From: Gelidibacter pelagius
GTDB taxonomy: Bacteria > Bacteroidota > Bacteroidia > Flavobacteriales > Flavobacteriaceae
Direction of reading: 5' to 3'
Assembly (NCBI RefSeq): GCF_017581925.1
Contig: NZ_JAGEVG010000001.1
Location: forward strand, 186,001-250,000
Length of the DNA: 64,000 nucleotides
In this document: positions 8,839 to 16,364 of the stretch, one piece after another
How positions within the stretch are numbered: the stretch's first letter is position 1
How the letters are laid out: every line of letters begins with the position of its first letter
Translations under genes and position numbers: made by a program
The notes under the pieces: generated by a model
The model's input: only the letters and a program-made list of their open reading frames with translations
Told to the model about the DNA's origin: nothing
Database searches by the model: none

Positions 8839-8976
8839 AATATCAAATTTATGAAATATTATTATAAGGAAAAGAATTAAACATGAAAGGGTTAAAAAGT
8901 AGAATCTATTACTATAAACCAAACAGGTTTCCAAATCCTGATTGGTCTTAAATAACTGCATTTGGAGAAAAATAGC

Positions 8977-8984
8977 TAATTTTG
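8977..8984 (+). promoter_or_regulatory. Bacteroidota -7 element for dusB (TAATTTTG)
   Basis: TAATTTTG fits TAnnTTTG and ends 16 bp before the GTG start of dusB, which would give a leader of only about 10 nt. No clear -33 TTG stands at the usual 19-20 bp. Confidence 0.4.
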
Positions 8985-9000
8985 CACTAAAATTTCTACA

Positions 9001-9993
9001 GTGATAAAAATAGGCGACATACAACTTCCAAATTTTCCATTGCTTTTGGCACCTATGGAAGACGTCAGTGATCCACCATTTAGAGCCTTGTGCAAAGAGA
9101 ACGGTGCCGATGTGGTGTACACCGAATTTATCTCCAGTGAGGGATTGATTCGTGATGCAGCAAAAAGCATCATGAAATTGGACATCTACGAAAAGGAACG
9201 TCCAGTAGGCATTCAGATTTTTGGAGCCAACTTGGACAGCATGTTGAAAACTATTGATATTGTCCAAAAATCCAATCCTGATATTATTGATATCAATTTT
9301 GGCTGTCCAGTAAAAAAAGTAGTCAGCAAAGGCGCTGGTGCAGGAATTTTGAAAGATGTGTGCCTGATGGAGAAATTAACGGAAGAAATGGTCAAACGTA
9401 CCAATTTGCCCATCACCGTAAAAACCCGTTTAGGCTGGGATCATGACTCCATTAGAATTGTTGAGGTTGCTGAGCGTTTGCAGGATGTGGGTTGCAAGGC
9501 TATTTCCATTCACGGACGTACGCGGGCTCAAATGTATAAAGGCAATGCCGATTGGAGGCCAATTGCAGAGGTAAAGAACAATCCGAGGATGCATATCCCT
9601 GTCTTTGGTAATGGCGATGTAGATACCCCAGAGAAAGCCATGGAAATGCGTGATGCTTATGGACTCGATGGATGCATGATTGGCCGTGCCAGTATCGGCA
9701 ATCCTTGGTTCTTTAAACAAGTCAAACATTTTTTCAATACGGGTGAACATTTGGATCCAGTTTCGTTGGAAGAACGCGTGGATGCCGCAAGAAGACATCT
9801 ACAAATGGCCATCGATTGGAAAGGTGAAAAATTAGGGGTTTTTGAAACCCGACGCCATTATACGAACTACTTTAAAGGCATTCCGAATTTTAAGGAATAT
9901 CGCACCAAAATGGTAACGAGTGATAACGCTTCAGATGTATTTGCTGCGTTTGATGAGGTGCTGGGAGCTTTTGCTGGCTATGAGTTTGTGTAA
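9001..9993 (+). CDS. dusB: tRNA-dihydrouridine synthase B
   Basis: A 330-residue flavoenzyme that reduces specific uridines in the tRNA D-loop. The FMN-binding TIM barrel is seen in LLLAPMEDVSDPPFR near the N-terminus, the catalytic cysteine is C102 in INFGCPVKKVVSKGAG, and the later KTRLGWD, SIHGRTRAQMYKGNADW and FGNGDVDTPEKA segments are family hallmarks. The start is GTG at 9001; no ATG is nearby, and the next upstream bases are the promoter. The length is normal for DusB. It stands alone, divergent from the toxin-antitoxin remnant. Confidence 0.93.
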   Translation: MIKIGDIQLPNFPLLLAPMEDVSDPPFRALCKENGADVVYTEFISSEGLIRDAAKSIMKLDIYEKERPVGIQIFGANLDSMLKTIDIVQKSNPDIIDINFGCPVKKVVSKGAGAGILKDVCLMEKLTEEMVKRTNLPITVKTRLGWDHDSIRIVEVAERLQDVGCKAISIHGRTRAQMYKGNADWRPIAEVKNNPRMHIPVFGNGDVDTPEKAMEMRDAYGLDGCMIGRASIGNPWFFKQVKHFFNTGEHLDPVSLEERVDAARRHLQMAIDWKGEKLGVFETRRHYTNYFKGIPNFKEYRTKMVTSDNASDVFAAFDEVLGAFAGYEFV

Positions 9994-10203
9994 ATAGCTG
10001 GAAGCTGGGAGCACGAAGTTTGGAGAGGGTAGTGGGTAGAGGGTTAGAGTATGTATGTTGGACTTATAAATATTGATCACGATTGATGTTTTTGAAGATT
10101 TAATCGTAAAAAAAACAGTACCAAAAGAATTTTACCTTCCATACAATTGGAAAGTAAATGGTAAGTTTTTCAGTACCAAGTCACGCTCGAGCCGATAAAA
10201 TTT

Positions 10204-10231
10204 ATCCTGAATCCTGAATCCTGAATCCTGA
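10204..10231. repeat. Heptamer tandem repeat (ATCCTGA x4)
   Basis: Four perfect head-to-tail copies of ATCCTGA, followed by degenerate AACTTGAA / AACTCGAA / CCCGAA units up to about 10260, lie between the convergent dusB and FtsX-type genes. Similar short repeats are common in Flavobacteriaceae intergenic DNA and can expand by slippage. The rest of the 270-bp gap holds no gene that I can see. Confidence 0.8.
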
Positions 10232-10262
10232 AACTTGAAACTCGAAACCCCGAACCCGAAGT

Positions 10263-11465
10263 CTAATTCTGCATCAACTTTTCATTGATCCGTCCAGAGG
10301 CAATTTTGGAAGCAATCAGACCTAAAACCGCAATGGTTACCAAAACCAGAAGAATATTCACAACTTGGACTTTAACGGGATACGGTAGTGAGGGCGTAAT
10401 CATTACCAATGCGAATTGCTGTTGTAGCACCACAAGTATAAAACCTATCAAAACGCCGGCAAATCCACCTAAAACAGTCATTAAACTACCCTGAAGGAAG
10501 AACACACGACGGATATCTTTAGTCGTAGCACCAATATTATACAGCGTGTTTAAAGAGCCTTTTTTGTCTAAAATCATCATGATCAGGGCGCCAATCACAT
10601 TAAATAAAGCGATGATGATAACTAAAGTGAAAATGAGATAGACCACCAAATTTTCGGTATTCAACATTTTGTAGAGTGAATCGTTCAACTGTGCTCTGTT
10701 TTTGACAATAACAGCCGTATTAAAACCTTCTAAAATCGCTTTTCTAACTGTTTTTTCATCGACGTTTGGCTGGAGTTTAATTTCAATGCTGGTCACTTGA
10801 TTGTTGGCGTAATCCATCAAGTAGCGTGCGTTTACAATATCAGTATAAACATAAGTGCCGTTGAGATCTTCATTCACATCAAAAACGCCAATATTGACCA
10901 TGTTTAATGAATTGAAAGCTCCTTTTATTGAAGTGATTTGCCCCACGCCCGGCTTTGGAACATAGATGTTCAGGGCTTTTCCATAATCCAATACCCCAAA
11001 AGATAGTTTGTGCGCAATGCCCCAACCGGAAACCAATTGGCCACTGCCTTTTTCAAACCATTGCCCTTGGATGAGCATGGAATCAATGCTGGTCACCTCC
11101 AAATAATGTTCATCCACCCCTTTTAAGGAAGCCAATAAATTCTTATTATCGAATTCCATAATGATGCGTTCCTCAATGATTCTGGAATAAGATGCAACTC
11201 CCTCGATTTTTGATAACGCCGTAGAGTCTTTTTCCGTAAGTAAAAATGATTTTCCTTGAGCAGGAAGAATTTTGAGGTCAGGATCTACAAAAGAGGAAAA
11301 TTCAAGGCTAAAATCCTTTAGCCCAGCAAATCCTGAAAGAACAATAAACAAAGCCGCAGCGGCGACCACCACACCAGAAGCGGCAATAATGGTCATGATA
11401 TTGATGGCATTATTACTGCTTTTGGTAAAGAGGTATCGCTTAGCGATGTAAAGCGAAAAATTCAA
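10263..11465 (-). CDS. FtsX/LolC-family ABC transporter permease
   Basis: A 400-residue inner-membrane protein with the MacB/LolC layout: one N-terminal transmembrane helix (ASGVVVAAAALFIVLSGFAG), a large periplasmic domain of about 220 residues, and three C-terminal helices (VVYLIFTLVIIIALFNVIGALIMM in part, then GGFAGVLIGFILVVLQQQ, then NILLVLVTIAVLGLIASK). The N-terminal YIAKRYLFTK is the usual opening of LolC/LolE-like permeases. These proteins, with an ATPase encoded elsewhere, release lipoproteins or act in envelope maintenance. The gene follows rbfA with no gap (its start is one base from the rbfA stop), so the two are probably one transcript. Confidence 0.85.
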   Translation of the reverse strand: MNFSLYIAKRYLFTKSSNNAINIMTIIAASGVVVAAAALFIVLSGFAGLKDFSLEFSSFVDPDLKILPAQGKSFLLTEKDSTALSKIEGVASYSRIIEERIIMEFDNKNLLASLKGVDEHYLEVTSIDSMLIQGQWFEKGSGQLVSGWGIAHKLSFGVLDYGKALNIYVPKPGVGQITSIKGAFNSLNMVNIGVFDVNEDLNGTYVYTDIVNARYLMDYANNQVTSIEIKLQPNVDEKTVRKAILEGFNTAVIVKNRAQLNDSLYKMLNTENLVVYLIFTLVIIIALFNVIGALIMMILDKKGSLNTLYNIGATTKDIRRVFFLQGSLMTVLGGFAGVLIGFILVVLQQQFALVMITPSLPYPVKVQVVNILLVLVTIAVLGLIASKIASGRINEKLMQN

Positions 11466-11861
11466 TTACTTTTTTTTACGTTTATCCAGTAAATCAGCGT
11501 CTCTTATTGGATCTTCTTCGCCTCTTAAAGATTTATCAATGCGCTCAATATACTCAAGAGAATCATCAATAAAAAACTCCAAATTGGGCATTCTACGCAG
11601 TTGATGTCTCGTGCGTTGCGCCAATTCATGACGAATCAACGCCGTGTTGGAACGGATTCCGACCAGCAAATCTGCAGCTGCCTTATTAGGAAAAATACTC
11701 AAATATACTTTGGCCAATGATAAATCGGCCGTTACACTCACTTTACTCACCGAGATAATAATACCGCGCATACCACCTTTAGTTGCTGCACCTTGAAGCA
11801 CGTCAACCAAGTCTTCCTGCAAAATGCCTCCTATTTTTTTCTGTCTATGACTTTCTTCCAT
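11466..11861 (-). CDS. rbfA: 30S ribosome-binding factor A
   Basis: A 131-residue protein of the KH-like RbfA family, which binds the 30S subunit during late maturation. Family features visible are the N-terminal RQKKIGGILQEDLVDVL, the ISVSKVSVTADLSLAKVYLS strand region, the RHELAQRTRHQLRRMPNLEF segment, and DDSLEYIERID near the C-terminus. Length is normal. It is the first gene of a two-gene unit with the LolC-type permease, an arrangement often seen in Bacteroidota. Confidence 0.93.
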   Translation of the reverse strand: MEESHRQKKIGGILQEDLVDVLQGAATKGGMRGIIISVSKVSVTADLSLAKVYLSIFPNKAAADLLVGIRSNTALIRHELAQRTRHQLRRMPNLEFFIDDSLEYIERIDKSLRGEEDPIRDADLLDKRKKK

Positions 11862-12086
11862 GTTTCGTTTTTATAAAAAAGAGCATCAACTCTTGATTTA
11901 ATTTATTAAATTAAAGCCAAATAGGGCTTATCACCTGCAAAAATAGAGCATATTTAAGGAATATTGTATTTTTGAAAGCATAAAGTTGGAATGAGTACTG
12001 TTGTAGTGCTATGTTTTTGACTTTTGATTAATTGAAATAGAATTCCACCACTGTTTGCTGAAAACAATGCGTGGGAGATTAATAAG
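11862..12086. other. Intergenic region upstream of rbfA
   Basis: AT-rich divergent intergenic DNA between rbfA and the epimerase gene, presumably carrying the rbfA promoter. An imperfect inverted repeat (GAGCATCAACTC, TTTAATTTATTAAATTAAA) lies just upstream of rbfA at about 11880-11920. I see no gene. Confidence 0.4.
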
Positions 12087-12168
12087 ATACCTGCCTTCGC
12101 AGGTATATAAAGAGATTCCCTCCCGATAGCTATCGGGATCGCGGGAATGACAAGCCTTCGCGGGCATT
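12087..12168. repeat. Flavobacterial palindromic repeat unit (REP-like)
   Basis: It contains the palindrome ACCTGCCTTCGCAGGT (12089-12104) and the 18-bp perfect palindrome TCCCGATAGCTATCGGGA (12121-12138). The second is nested inside an ATTCCC ... GGGAAT outer stem, followed by AAGCCTTCGCGGGC. This family of GC-rich palindromes with GGGAATGAC is scattered through Flavobacteriia genomes. Here it ends only a few bases before the ATG of the methylmalonyl-CoA epimerase gene, so it forms its 5' leader. Confidence 0.75.
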
Positions 12169-12171
12169 ACT

Positions 12172-12576
12172 ATGAAAAAAATAGAACATATAGGCATAGC
12201 GGTAAAGGACTTAGATGTCTCAAACGACCTATTCGCCGCACTTCTTGGAAAACCACACTATAAAATTGAGGCCGTGGAAAGCGAAAGCGTTCGCACCTCA
12301 TTTTTTGAGGCAGGCCCAAATAAGATTGAATTATTGGAAGCAACTTCAGTTGATAGCCCCATAGCCAAATTTATAGAAAAGAAAGGGGAGGGGATCCATC
12401 ATATCGCCTTTGCTGTGGATGATATCGAGGCGGAAATTGAGCGGCTTTCAAAAGAAGGATTTGTTGTATTAAATAAAACGCCCAAGAAAGGCGCAGATAA
12501 CAAGTTGGTGGCTTTCTTACACCCAAAAAGCACCAATGGTGTTTTGATTGAGTTATGCCAAGAGATAAAATCTTAA
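12172..12576 (+). CDS. mce: Methylmalonyl-CoA epimerase
   Basis: A 134-residue protein of the vicinal-oxygen-chelate fold that interconverts (R)- and (S)-methylmalonyl-CoA on the propionyl-CoA/succinyl-CoA route. The metal-ligand positions are visible: H6 in IEHIGIAVKDL, E53 in NKIELLEA, H76/H77 in EGIHHIAFAVDDI and E127 in GVLIELCQ. The two beta-alpha-beta modules are complete and the length is normal. The start ATG at 12172 lies 3-4 bp after a palindromic repeat, so the leader is unusual. It is followed by a tRNA gene on the same strand. Confidence 0.93.
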   Translation: MKKIEHIGIAVKDLDVSNDLFAALLGKPHYKIEAVESESVRTSFFEAGPNKIELLEATSVDSPIAKFIEKKGEGIHHIAFAVDDIEAEIERLSKEGFVVLNKTPKKGADNKLVAFLHPKSTNGVLIELCQEIKS

Positions 12577-12581
12577 AATTG

Positions 12582-12612
12582 TTGTAAGATTTTAAAATTA
12601 GTAGTAATATTG
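12582..12612 (+). promoter_or_regulatory. Promoter of the CAT tRNA gene
   Basis: TTG at 12582-12584 and TAATATTG at 12605-12612, with a 20-bp spacer, match the Bacteroidota -33/-7 consensus except for one base of the -7 box. The -7 box ends 13 bp before the mature tRNA 5' end. Confidence 0.6.
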
Positions 12613-12625
12613 CATCCTCTTAGCC

Positions 12626-12699
12626 GGTCCTATAGCTCAGCTGGTTAGAGCACTTGACTCATAATCAAGTGGTCCCTGGTTCGAGCCCAGGTGGGACCA
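12626..12699 (+). tRNA. tRNA with CAT anticodon (elongator Met or Ile2)
   Basis: A 74-nt cloverleaf folds cleanly: acceptor stem GGTCCTA / TGGGACC (with a final A-T and one wobble), D-arm GCTC ... GAGC, anticodon stem CTTGA / TCAAG with loop CTCATAA (anticodon CAT), T-arm CCTGG TTCGAGC CCAGG, and discriminator A. CCA is not encoded. The loop alone does not tell elongator Met from lysidine-modified Ile2. The last 12 nt are shared with the right end of the 31-kb island, so this gene is the integration site and stays functional because the island restores its 3' end. Confidence 0.93.
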
Positions 12700-12701
12700 C
12701 A
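12688..12701 (+). other. attL core (14-bp direct repeat, tRNA 3' end)
   Basis: CAGGTGGGACCACA, the T-arm/acceptor 3' half of the tRNA plus two bases, is repeated exactly and in the same orientation at 43705-43718. The flanks differ on both sides. This is the usual core of tyrosine-integrase insertion into a tRNA gene. Confidence 0.85.
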
Positions 12702-12718
12702 ATCTACAGTACCTAAAG

Positions 12719-12753
12719 CCTTGATTGTCAATTAGATAGTCAAGGTTTTTTTT
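12719..12753 (+). terminator. Rho-independent terminator after the tRNA, supplied by the island
   Basis: The stem CCTTGA / TCAAGG encloses a 15-nt loop and is followed by eight T residues. It lies 20 bp after the tRNA inside the island, so the element brings its own terminator in place of the displaced one at 43.73 kb. Confidence 0.65.
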
Positions 12754-12768
12754 GTTGAGCTAAAACAT

Positions 12769-12782
12769 ATGCTCAAACCTTT
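12769..12782 (+). repeat. Subterminal direct repeat, left copy (possible integrase arm site)
   Basis: ATGCTCAAACCTTT occurs here, 67 bp inside the left core, and again at 43589-43602, 102 bp inside the right core, in the same orientation. This may be an integrase arm-binding site. The remaining sequence up to the first gene at 13012 shows no further gene; GTACCTAAAG also occurs twice, at about 12709 and 12905. Confidence 0.5.
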
Positions 12783-13011
12783 ACCGAAACCCTTACTGTC
12801 ATTGGCTTTCTACACATAAGGTAGTATCAAAAGATTATTATTATTATGAAGAAGTGATTAAGCTTTGTTGAAAGTAAATTTCATCGCTCCGCTTTAATAT
12901 ACTGTACCTAAAGAGGTGTAGAATGTTTCCGTTTTCGGCAATGGTTGGTTTTGACTACTTTTGATTATTAGTATTATCAAGTAGTCTCACACAAGTCCTG
13001 TTTTTTGAATT

Positions 13012-13911
13012 ATGAGTAGAAGATATTCGAGAATAAACACTGCGATAACACAGATTCCAATTGTTTCTGCGGTGAAGGTATTTAGTTTTGTAGATAAATT
13101 ATTTGAGAATAAATTTGACAAACATTACTTCAAGGACCATTTCTGGAATTATAACACAGGAGAACAGCACTTTATTTGCTACTATTTAGAACTCTATTTG
13201 AACAACTCTGAAAGAACTTCATTTTTAAATAATTGGCTTAATCAACAAGAACGCATTTATCATGATGCTGGCGCTGCAGAGGAATTTCTCGATTACAAAG
13301 AGGAATTTACGCTTAATAAACAACACTTGGTAGCAATACTCGATTCTTATAAAAAAACAGCAGAGAGACGCTTTAAAATGCTTTTGAAACACAAAGTCTC
13401 ATTTGATCAATATTCGGATTATTTTAATCAAGGACAGATTGACTATAAAATTCAGCTTCATAATAAACCTTCTGATTTTAAATTATTCTTTTTGGATGCA
13501 ATGAATGACGTAATGACAGAACAGGATGCTCTTGCGTTTTTCTTTAATGCGTTTGAATTTGGTACAAATCTCAATCATGCTAAACTACTTTTCATTGAGT
13601 TAGATAACCTTACTGATATTAAAGAGAGGATTGATTTAGTTAAGAAGCACTATGATGAGGAGTATAAATACGTGTTGGAAAGCAAACTTAAAGCATATAA
13701 TCAGAAGATAGATGAACAGATGAGTTCAAGGAAAAGTCTATCGGAGAAACAAAAAGAATTCTATACGAAAAGGGGGTTAGAACCTCCGACCCTCACCGAT
13801 TTTGCCAAAATCATGTATAATGCTTTTCCTGAAGTTCGCGATAGAGCTATTGGGAAGAACTTAGACCACTTCTTAAAAAACTATGGTTCCAATCTTTTGG
13901 ACAGAAAATAA
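13012..13911 (+). CDS. Unknown protein, first gene of the island
   Basis: A 299-residue mainly helical, charged protein (MSRRYSRINTAITQIP at the N-terminus, ending FLKNYGSNLLDRK). There is no signal peptide or membrane helix. A weakly coiled-coil-like stretch lies at about 205-245 (EEYKYVLESKLKAYNQKIDE). I recognise no family. It lies on the same strand as, and about 95 bp before, the small HTH gene and the replication genes, so a role in maintenance or regulation of the element is possible. It has Bacteroidota codon use and an open frame of credible length, so I take it as a real gene. Confidence 0.65.
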   Translation: MSRRYSRINTAITQIPIVSAVKVFSFVDKLFENKFDKHYFKDHFWNYNTGEQHFICYYLELYLNNSERTSFLNNWLNQQERIYHDAGAAEEFLDYKEEFTLNKQHLVAILDSYKKTAERRFKMLLKHKVSFDQYSDYFNQGQIDYKIQLHNKPSDFKLFFLDAMNDVMTEQDALAFFFNAFEFGTNLNHAKLLFIELDNLTDIKERIDLVKKHYDEEYKYVLESKLKAYNQKIDEQMSSRKSLSEKQKEFYTKRGLEPPTLTDFAKIMYNAFPEVRDRAIGKNLDHFLKNYGSNLLDRK

Positions 13912-14005
13912 TTATATCTCGTAATAAGTGTAAAAACTCAATAAGATTACGAGAAGGGCGAGCACGCCCAACTTCACCCTAATTTTGATCCAGAATGTAC
14001 GAGTT

Positions 14006-14302
14006 ATGGATCAGAAAGCACTACAACATCATGTTTTAAAGGTTTTTTCGGAATTAGAAAGCCGAATAGCACAGCGTATTATCGATGCACTATCCCAACA
14101 GCCTAATGCCGTTACTGGGACGCTGGTAGCGAGTGAAAACCTTTTAAAAGATGGTCAGTTGTGCGAAGCTCTTCAGATTTCAACTTCACATTTTTATAAA
14201 ATGAAAAAAGCTCACAGAGACTTCCCTGTTTATAACGTACATGGCGCCAAGCGATATAAACTTTCCGAAGTAGAGCAGTTCATCAAATCCTTAAATCAAT
14301 AA
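14006..14302 (+). CDS. Small helix-turn-helix protein, excisionase/HTH_17-like
   Basis: A 98-residue protein. The start ATG at 14006 (MDQKALQHHVLKVFSEL) was preferred to an upstream TTG at 13985. The C-terminal half, LCEALQISTSHFYKMKKAH followed by FPVYNVHGAKRYKLSEVEQF, is the MerR-like winged HTH of the HTH_17/excisionase group, in which the wing reads KRYKLSEVEQFI. In Bacteroidota elements such proteins sit next to the helicase/primase gene, as here (4 bp before the next start), and act as recombination directionality factors or regulators. Which of the two applies here is not shown. Confidence 0.75.
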   Translation: MDQKALQHHVLKVFSELESRIAQRIIDALSQQPNAVTGTLVASENLLKDGQLCEALQISTSHFYKMKKAHRDFPVYNVHGAKRYKLSEVEQFIKSLNQ

Positions 14303-14306
14303 CATT

Positions 14307-16361
14307 ATGAAAATGAGTTTACCATCAGTAAATCAAATCGCTTTTAAACCTTGGTTCGTAATTGAGGAGGGAAAAGACGTTGGAAAGGTTAAAATACCAA
14401 CTCTAAACTTCGTCAAATTTCTTGGAGAACTCGGTTTTCGATATGCACAAATAAATGGTGCTTATCAAGTCGTCAGAATCGAATGCAAGGTTGTCTACAC
14501 AATTAAAGATCATTCTGAAATTATCACTTTGATAAAAAAGTGGTTAAAAGATAATTCAGAGAATAACATCATAGATGGTTTGTTTGTTGACCAAATCGAA
14601 AGTGCTTGGATCAACAAGACACCACAATTATTCAGTCCACTTAACCTTAAGTTTTTGCCAACCACCGAAATCAAAACACATTTTGATTCAGAAGACAGTT
14701 GTTTTCTTTACTTCAAGAATACAGTAGTGAAAATAACCAAACATGATTATGAACTTCTCGATTACAGAGAACTAGATGGCTATATTTTTAAAGAGCAAAT
14801 CATTAATAAACATTTCAATCCGAAAAAAACCAAGGGACTATTCAGAAGGACCAATTTTGCTCAATTCGTTTACAACATCTCAGATCAGAAGATGAAGCGT
14901 TCTAAGGCTTTTTTATCACTTATAGGATATTTGCTTCATCGCTTTAAAAAGGCTTCAAACACCAAGGCTATTATACTTCTAGATCAAACGATAAATGAGC
15001 TGAACGCTGCACATGGTGGAACAGGGAAAAGTCTTCTAATAAAAAGCTTAAGCTATTTCAGAGAATTGTGCGAGCTGCCAGGTAAGGATTTTACTAGCAA
15101 CAGCCAATTTTCGTTTCAAAGAGCGACATCAAACACAAACATCATATCAATCAATGATGTTAGAGCCAATTTCGATTTTGAGATTATGTACGGGCGTATA
15201 ACGGATAACTTCACGATAAATAGAAAATACAAACAAGAAATTGAAATCCCATTTGAGCGGTCTCCTAAAATCATACTGTCATCCAACTTTATGATTAAAG
15301 CACCTTCTGGACATAGTACCGAACGCCGTAAATATGAGATAGAACTTTCGGAGTATTACGGACCACATTTAACGGTGCGTGATGATTTTAATCAACAGTT
15401 TTTCGAAGACTGGAATGATTTTGACTGGAACGAAGTAACATTATTTATGATCTTTTGTGTTCGCTACTACCTAAATCATGGATTGGTAGAAGCTGAGCCA
15501 ATTAACCTATTACAGCGTAGACTAATTAGTGAACTAGGCTCCGACCTTTTGGAGTTCTTGGACGAAAAATTTTTTGAAAAACTTAAACATCATAAGAAGG
15601 AACTATTCGATGAGTTTAGAAATGGTGGCTATGGGGATAAACGCTACGCACCTACTCAGCGCACCTTTACAGTGAAACTCAAGAAGTACTGTGAGTACAA
15701 GAATCTTAAATACAAGGAAACACCGTCAAATTCGAAAGCTTTTTTTGAAGTCATAAAGGATACTGAACATTGCCTGTTGACGATGGATGATGTGGATACC
15801 AATTATAAAACAGTGGACACTCCAAACAAAATGACGCGATTGGTTAATAAGATGACACGACATTTTGAGGACAATCCAAATGAAGTCTTGGCCATTGATT
15901 TGGAAACTACAGGTTTGGACTGTTTTCAGGATGACATTGTGTGCTTGGCATTGACCTTCGAAAAGCGAACTGGTTATAACGTGATTTTTCCAAAGCATAA
16001 AACCAAAGTATTATCCTTTATAGAACCCCTAATTCCATTTTTGAGTGCAGAGCATATCACTAAAGTGCTACACAATGCGAAATTCGACCTAAAGTTTTTA
16101 CATCGTTATGGCATCACCGTATTAGGACGTATTGAAGATACCATGATTCTTGATCACTTCTTGGATCCTAACCGAAAGACACATGGCCTAAAGGAGATTT
16201 CAGTAATGCATTTGGGCTATAAGCAAATCAATTTCCAACAGATGGCAGGAGAAAAGTTAATTACTGAAGTACCTATCGATGAATTGACCACCTATGCTTG
16301 TGAAGACACGGATCTCACCTATCAATTATACCATTATATCACTAATCAATTAAATCAATAA
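14307..16361 (+). CDS. Primase/helicase-type P-loop ATPase fused to a DnaQ-like 3'-5' exonuclease
   Basis: A 684-residue two-part protein. Residues about 210-420 form a P-loop ATPase of the phage/plasmid primase-helicase kind, with Walker A GGTGKSLLIKS (about 237), a Walker-B-like IISINDV and the SNF sensor in IILSSNFMIKAPSG. From about 525 comes a proofreading domain like that of DNA polymerase I: ExoI AIDLETTGLD, ExoII LHNAKFDLKFL and ExoIII TYACEDTDLTYQLY, all intact. The exonuclease is thus attached to the helicase and not to the polymerase. The stop TAA is followed after one codon by the polymerase ATG in the same frame, so both would be one protein of about 1117 residues if the stops were absent. 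It probably unwinds DNA and proofreads for the neighbouring polymerase. Confidence 0.85.
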   Translation: MKMSLPSVNQIAFKPWFVIEEGKDVGKVKIPTLNFVKFLGELGFRYAQINGAYQVVRIECKVVYTIKDHSEIITLIKKWLKDNSENNIIDGLFVDQIESAWINKTPQLFSPLNLKFLPTTEIKTHFDSEDSCFLYFKNTVVKITKHDYELLDYRELDGYIFKEQIINKHFNPKKTKGLFRRTNFAQFVYNISDQKMKRSKAFLSLIGYLLHRFKKASNTKAIILLDQTINELNAAHGGTGKSLLIKSLSYFRELCELPGKDFTSNSQFSFQRATSNTNIISINDVRANFDFEIMYGRITDNFTINRKYKQEIEIPFERSPKIILSSNFMIKAPSGHSTERRKYEIELSEYYGPHLTVRDDFNQQFFEDWNDFDWNEVTLFMIFCVRYYLNHGLVEAEPINLLQRRLISELGSDLLEFLDEKFFEKLKHHKKELFDEFRNGGYGDKRYAPTQRTFTVKLKKYCEYKNLKYKETPSNSKAFFEVIKDTEHCLLTMDDVDTNYKTVDTPNKMTRLVNKMTRHFEDNPNEVLAIDLETTGLDCFQDDIVCLALTFEKRTGYNVIFPKHKTKVLSFIEPLIPFLSAEHITKVLHNAKFDLKFLHRYGITVLGRIEDTMILDHFLDPNRKTHGLKEISVMHLGYKQINFQQMAGEKLITEVPIDELTTYACEDTDLTYQLYHYITNQLNQ

Positions 16362-16364
16362 AGA

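Noticed and set aside
8596-9267. A 223-residue minus-strand protein including the antitoxin
   Set aside because: The upstream two thirds lie antisense to dusB and have no coding character; the internal ATG at 8838 gives the normal antitoxin.
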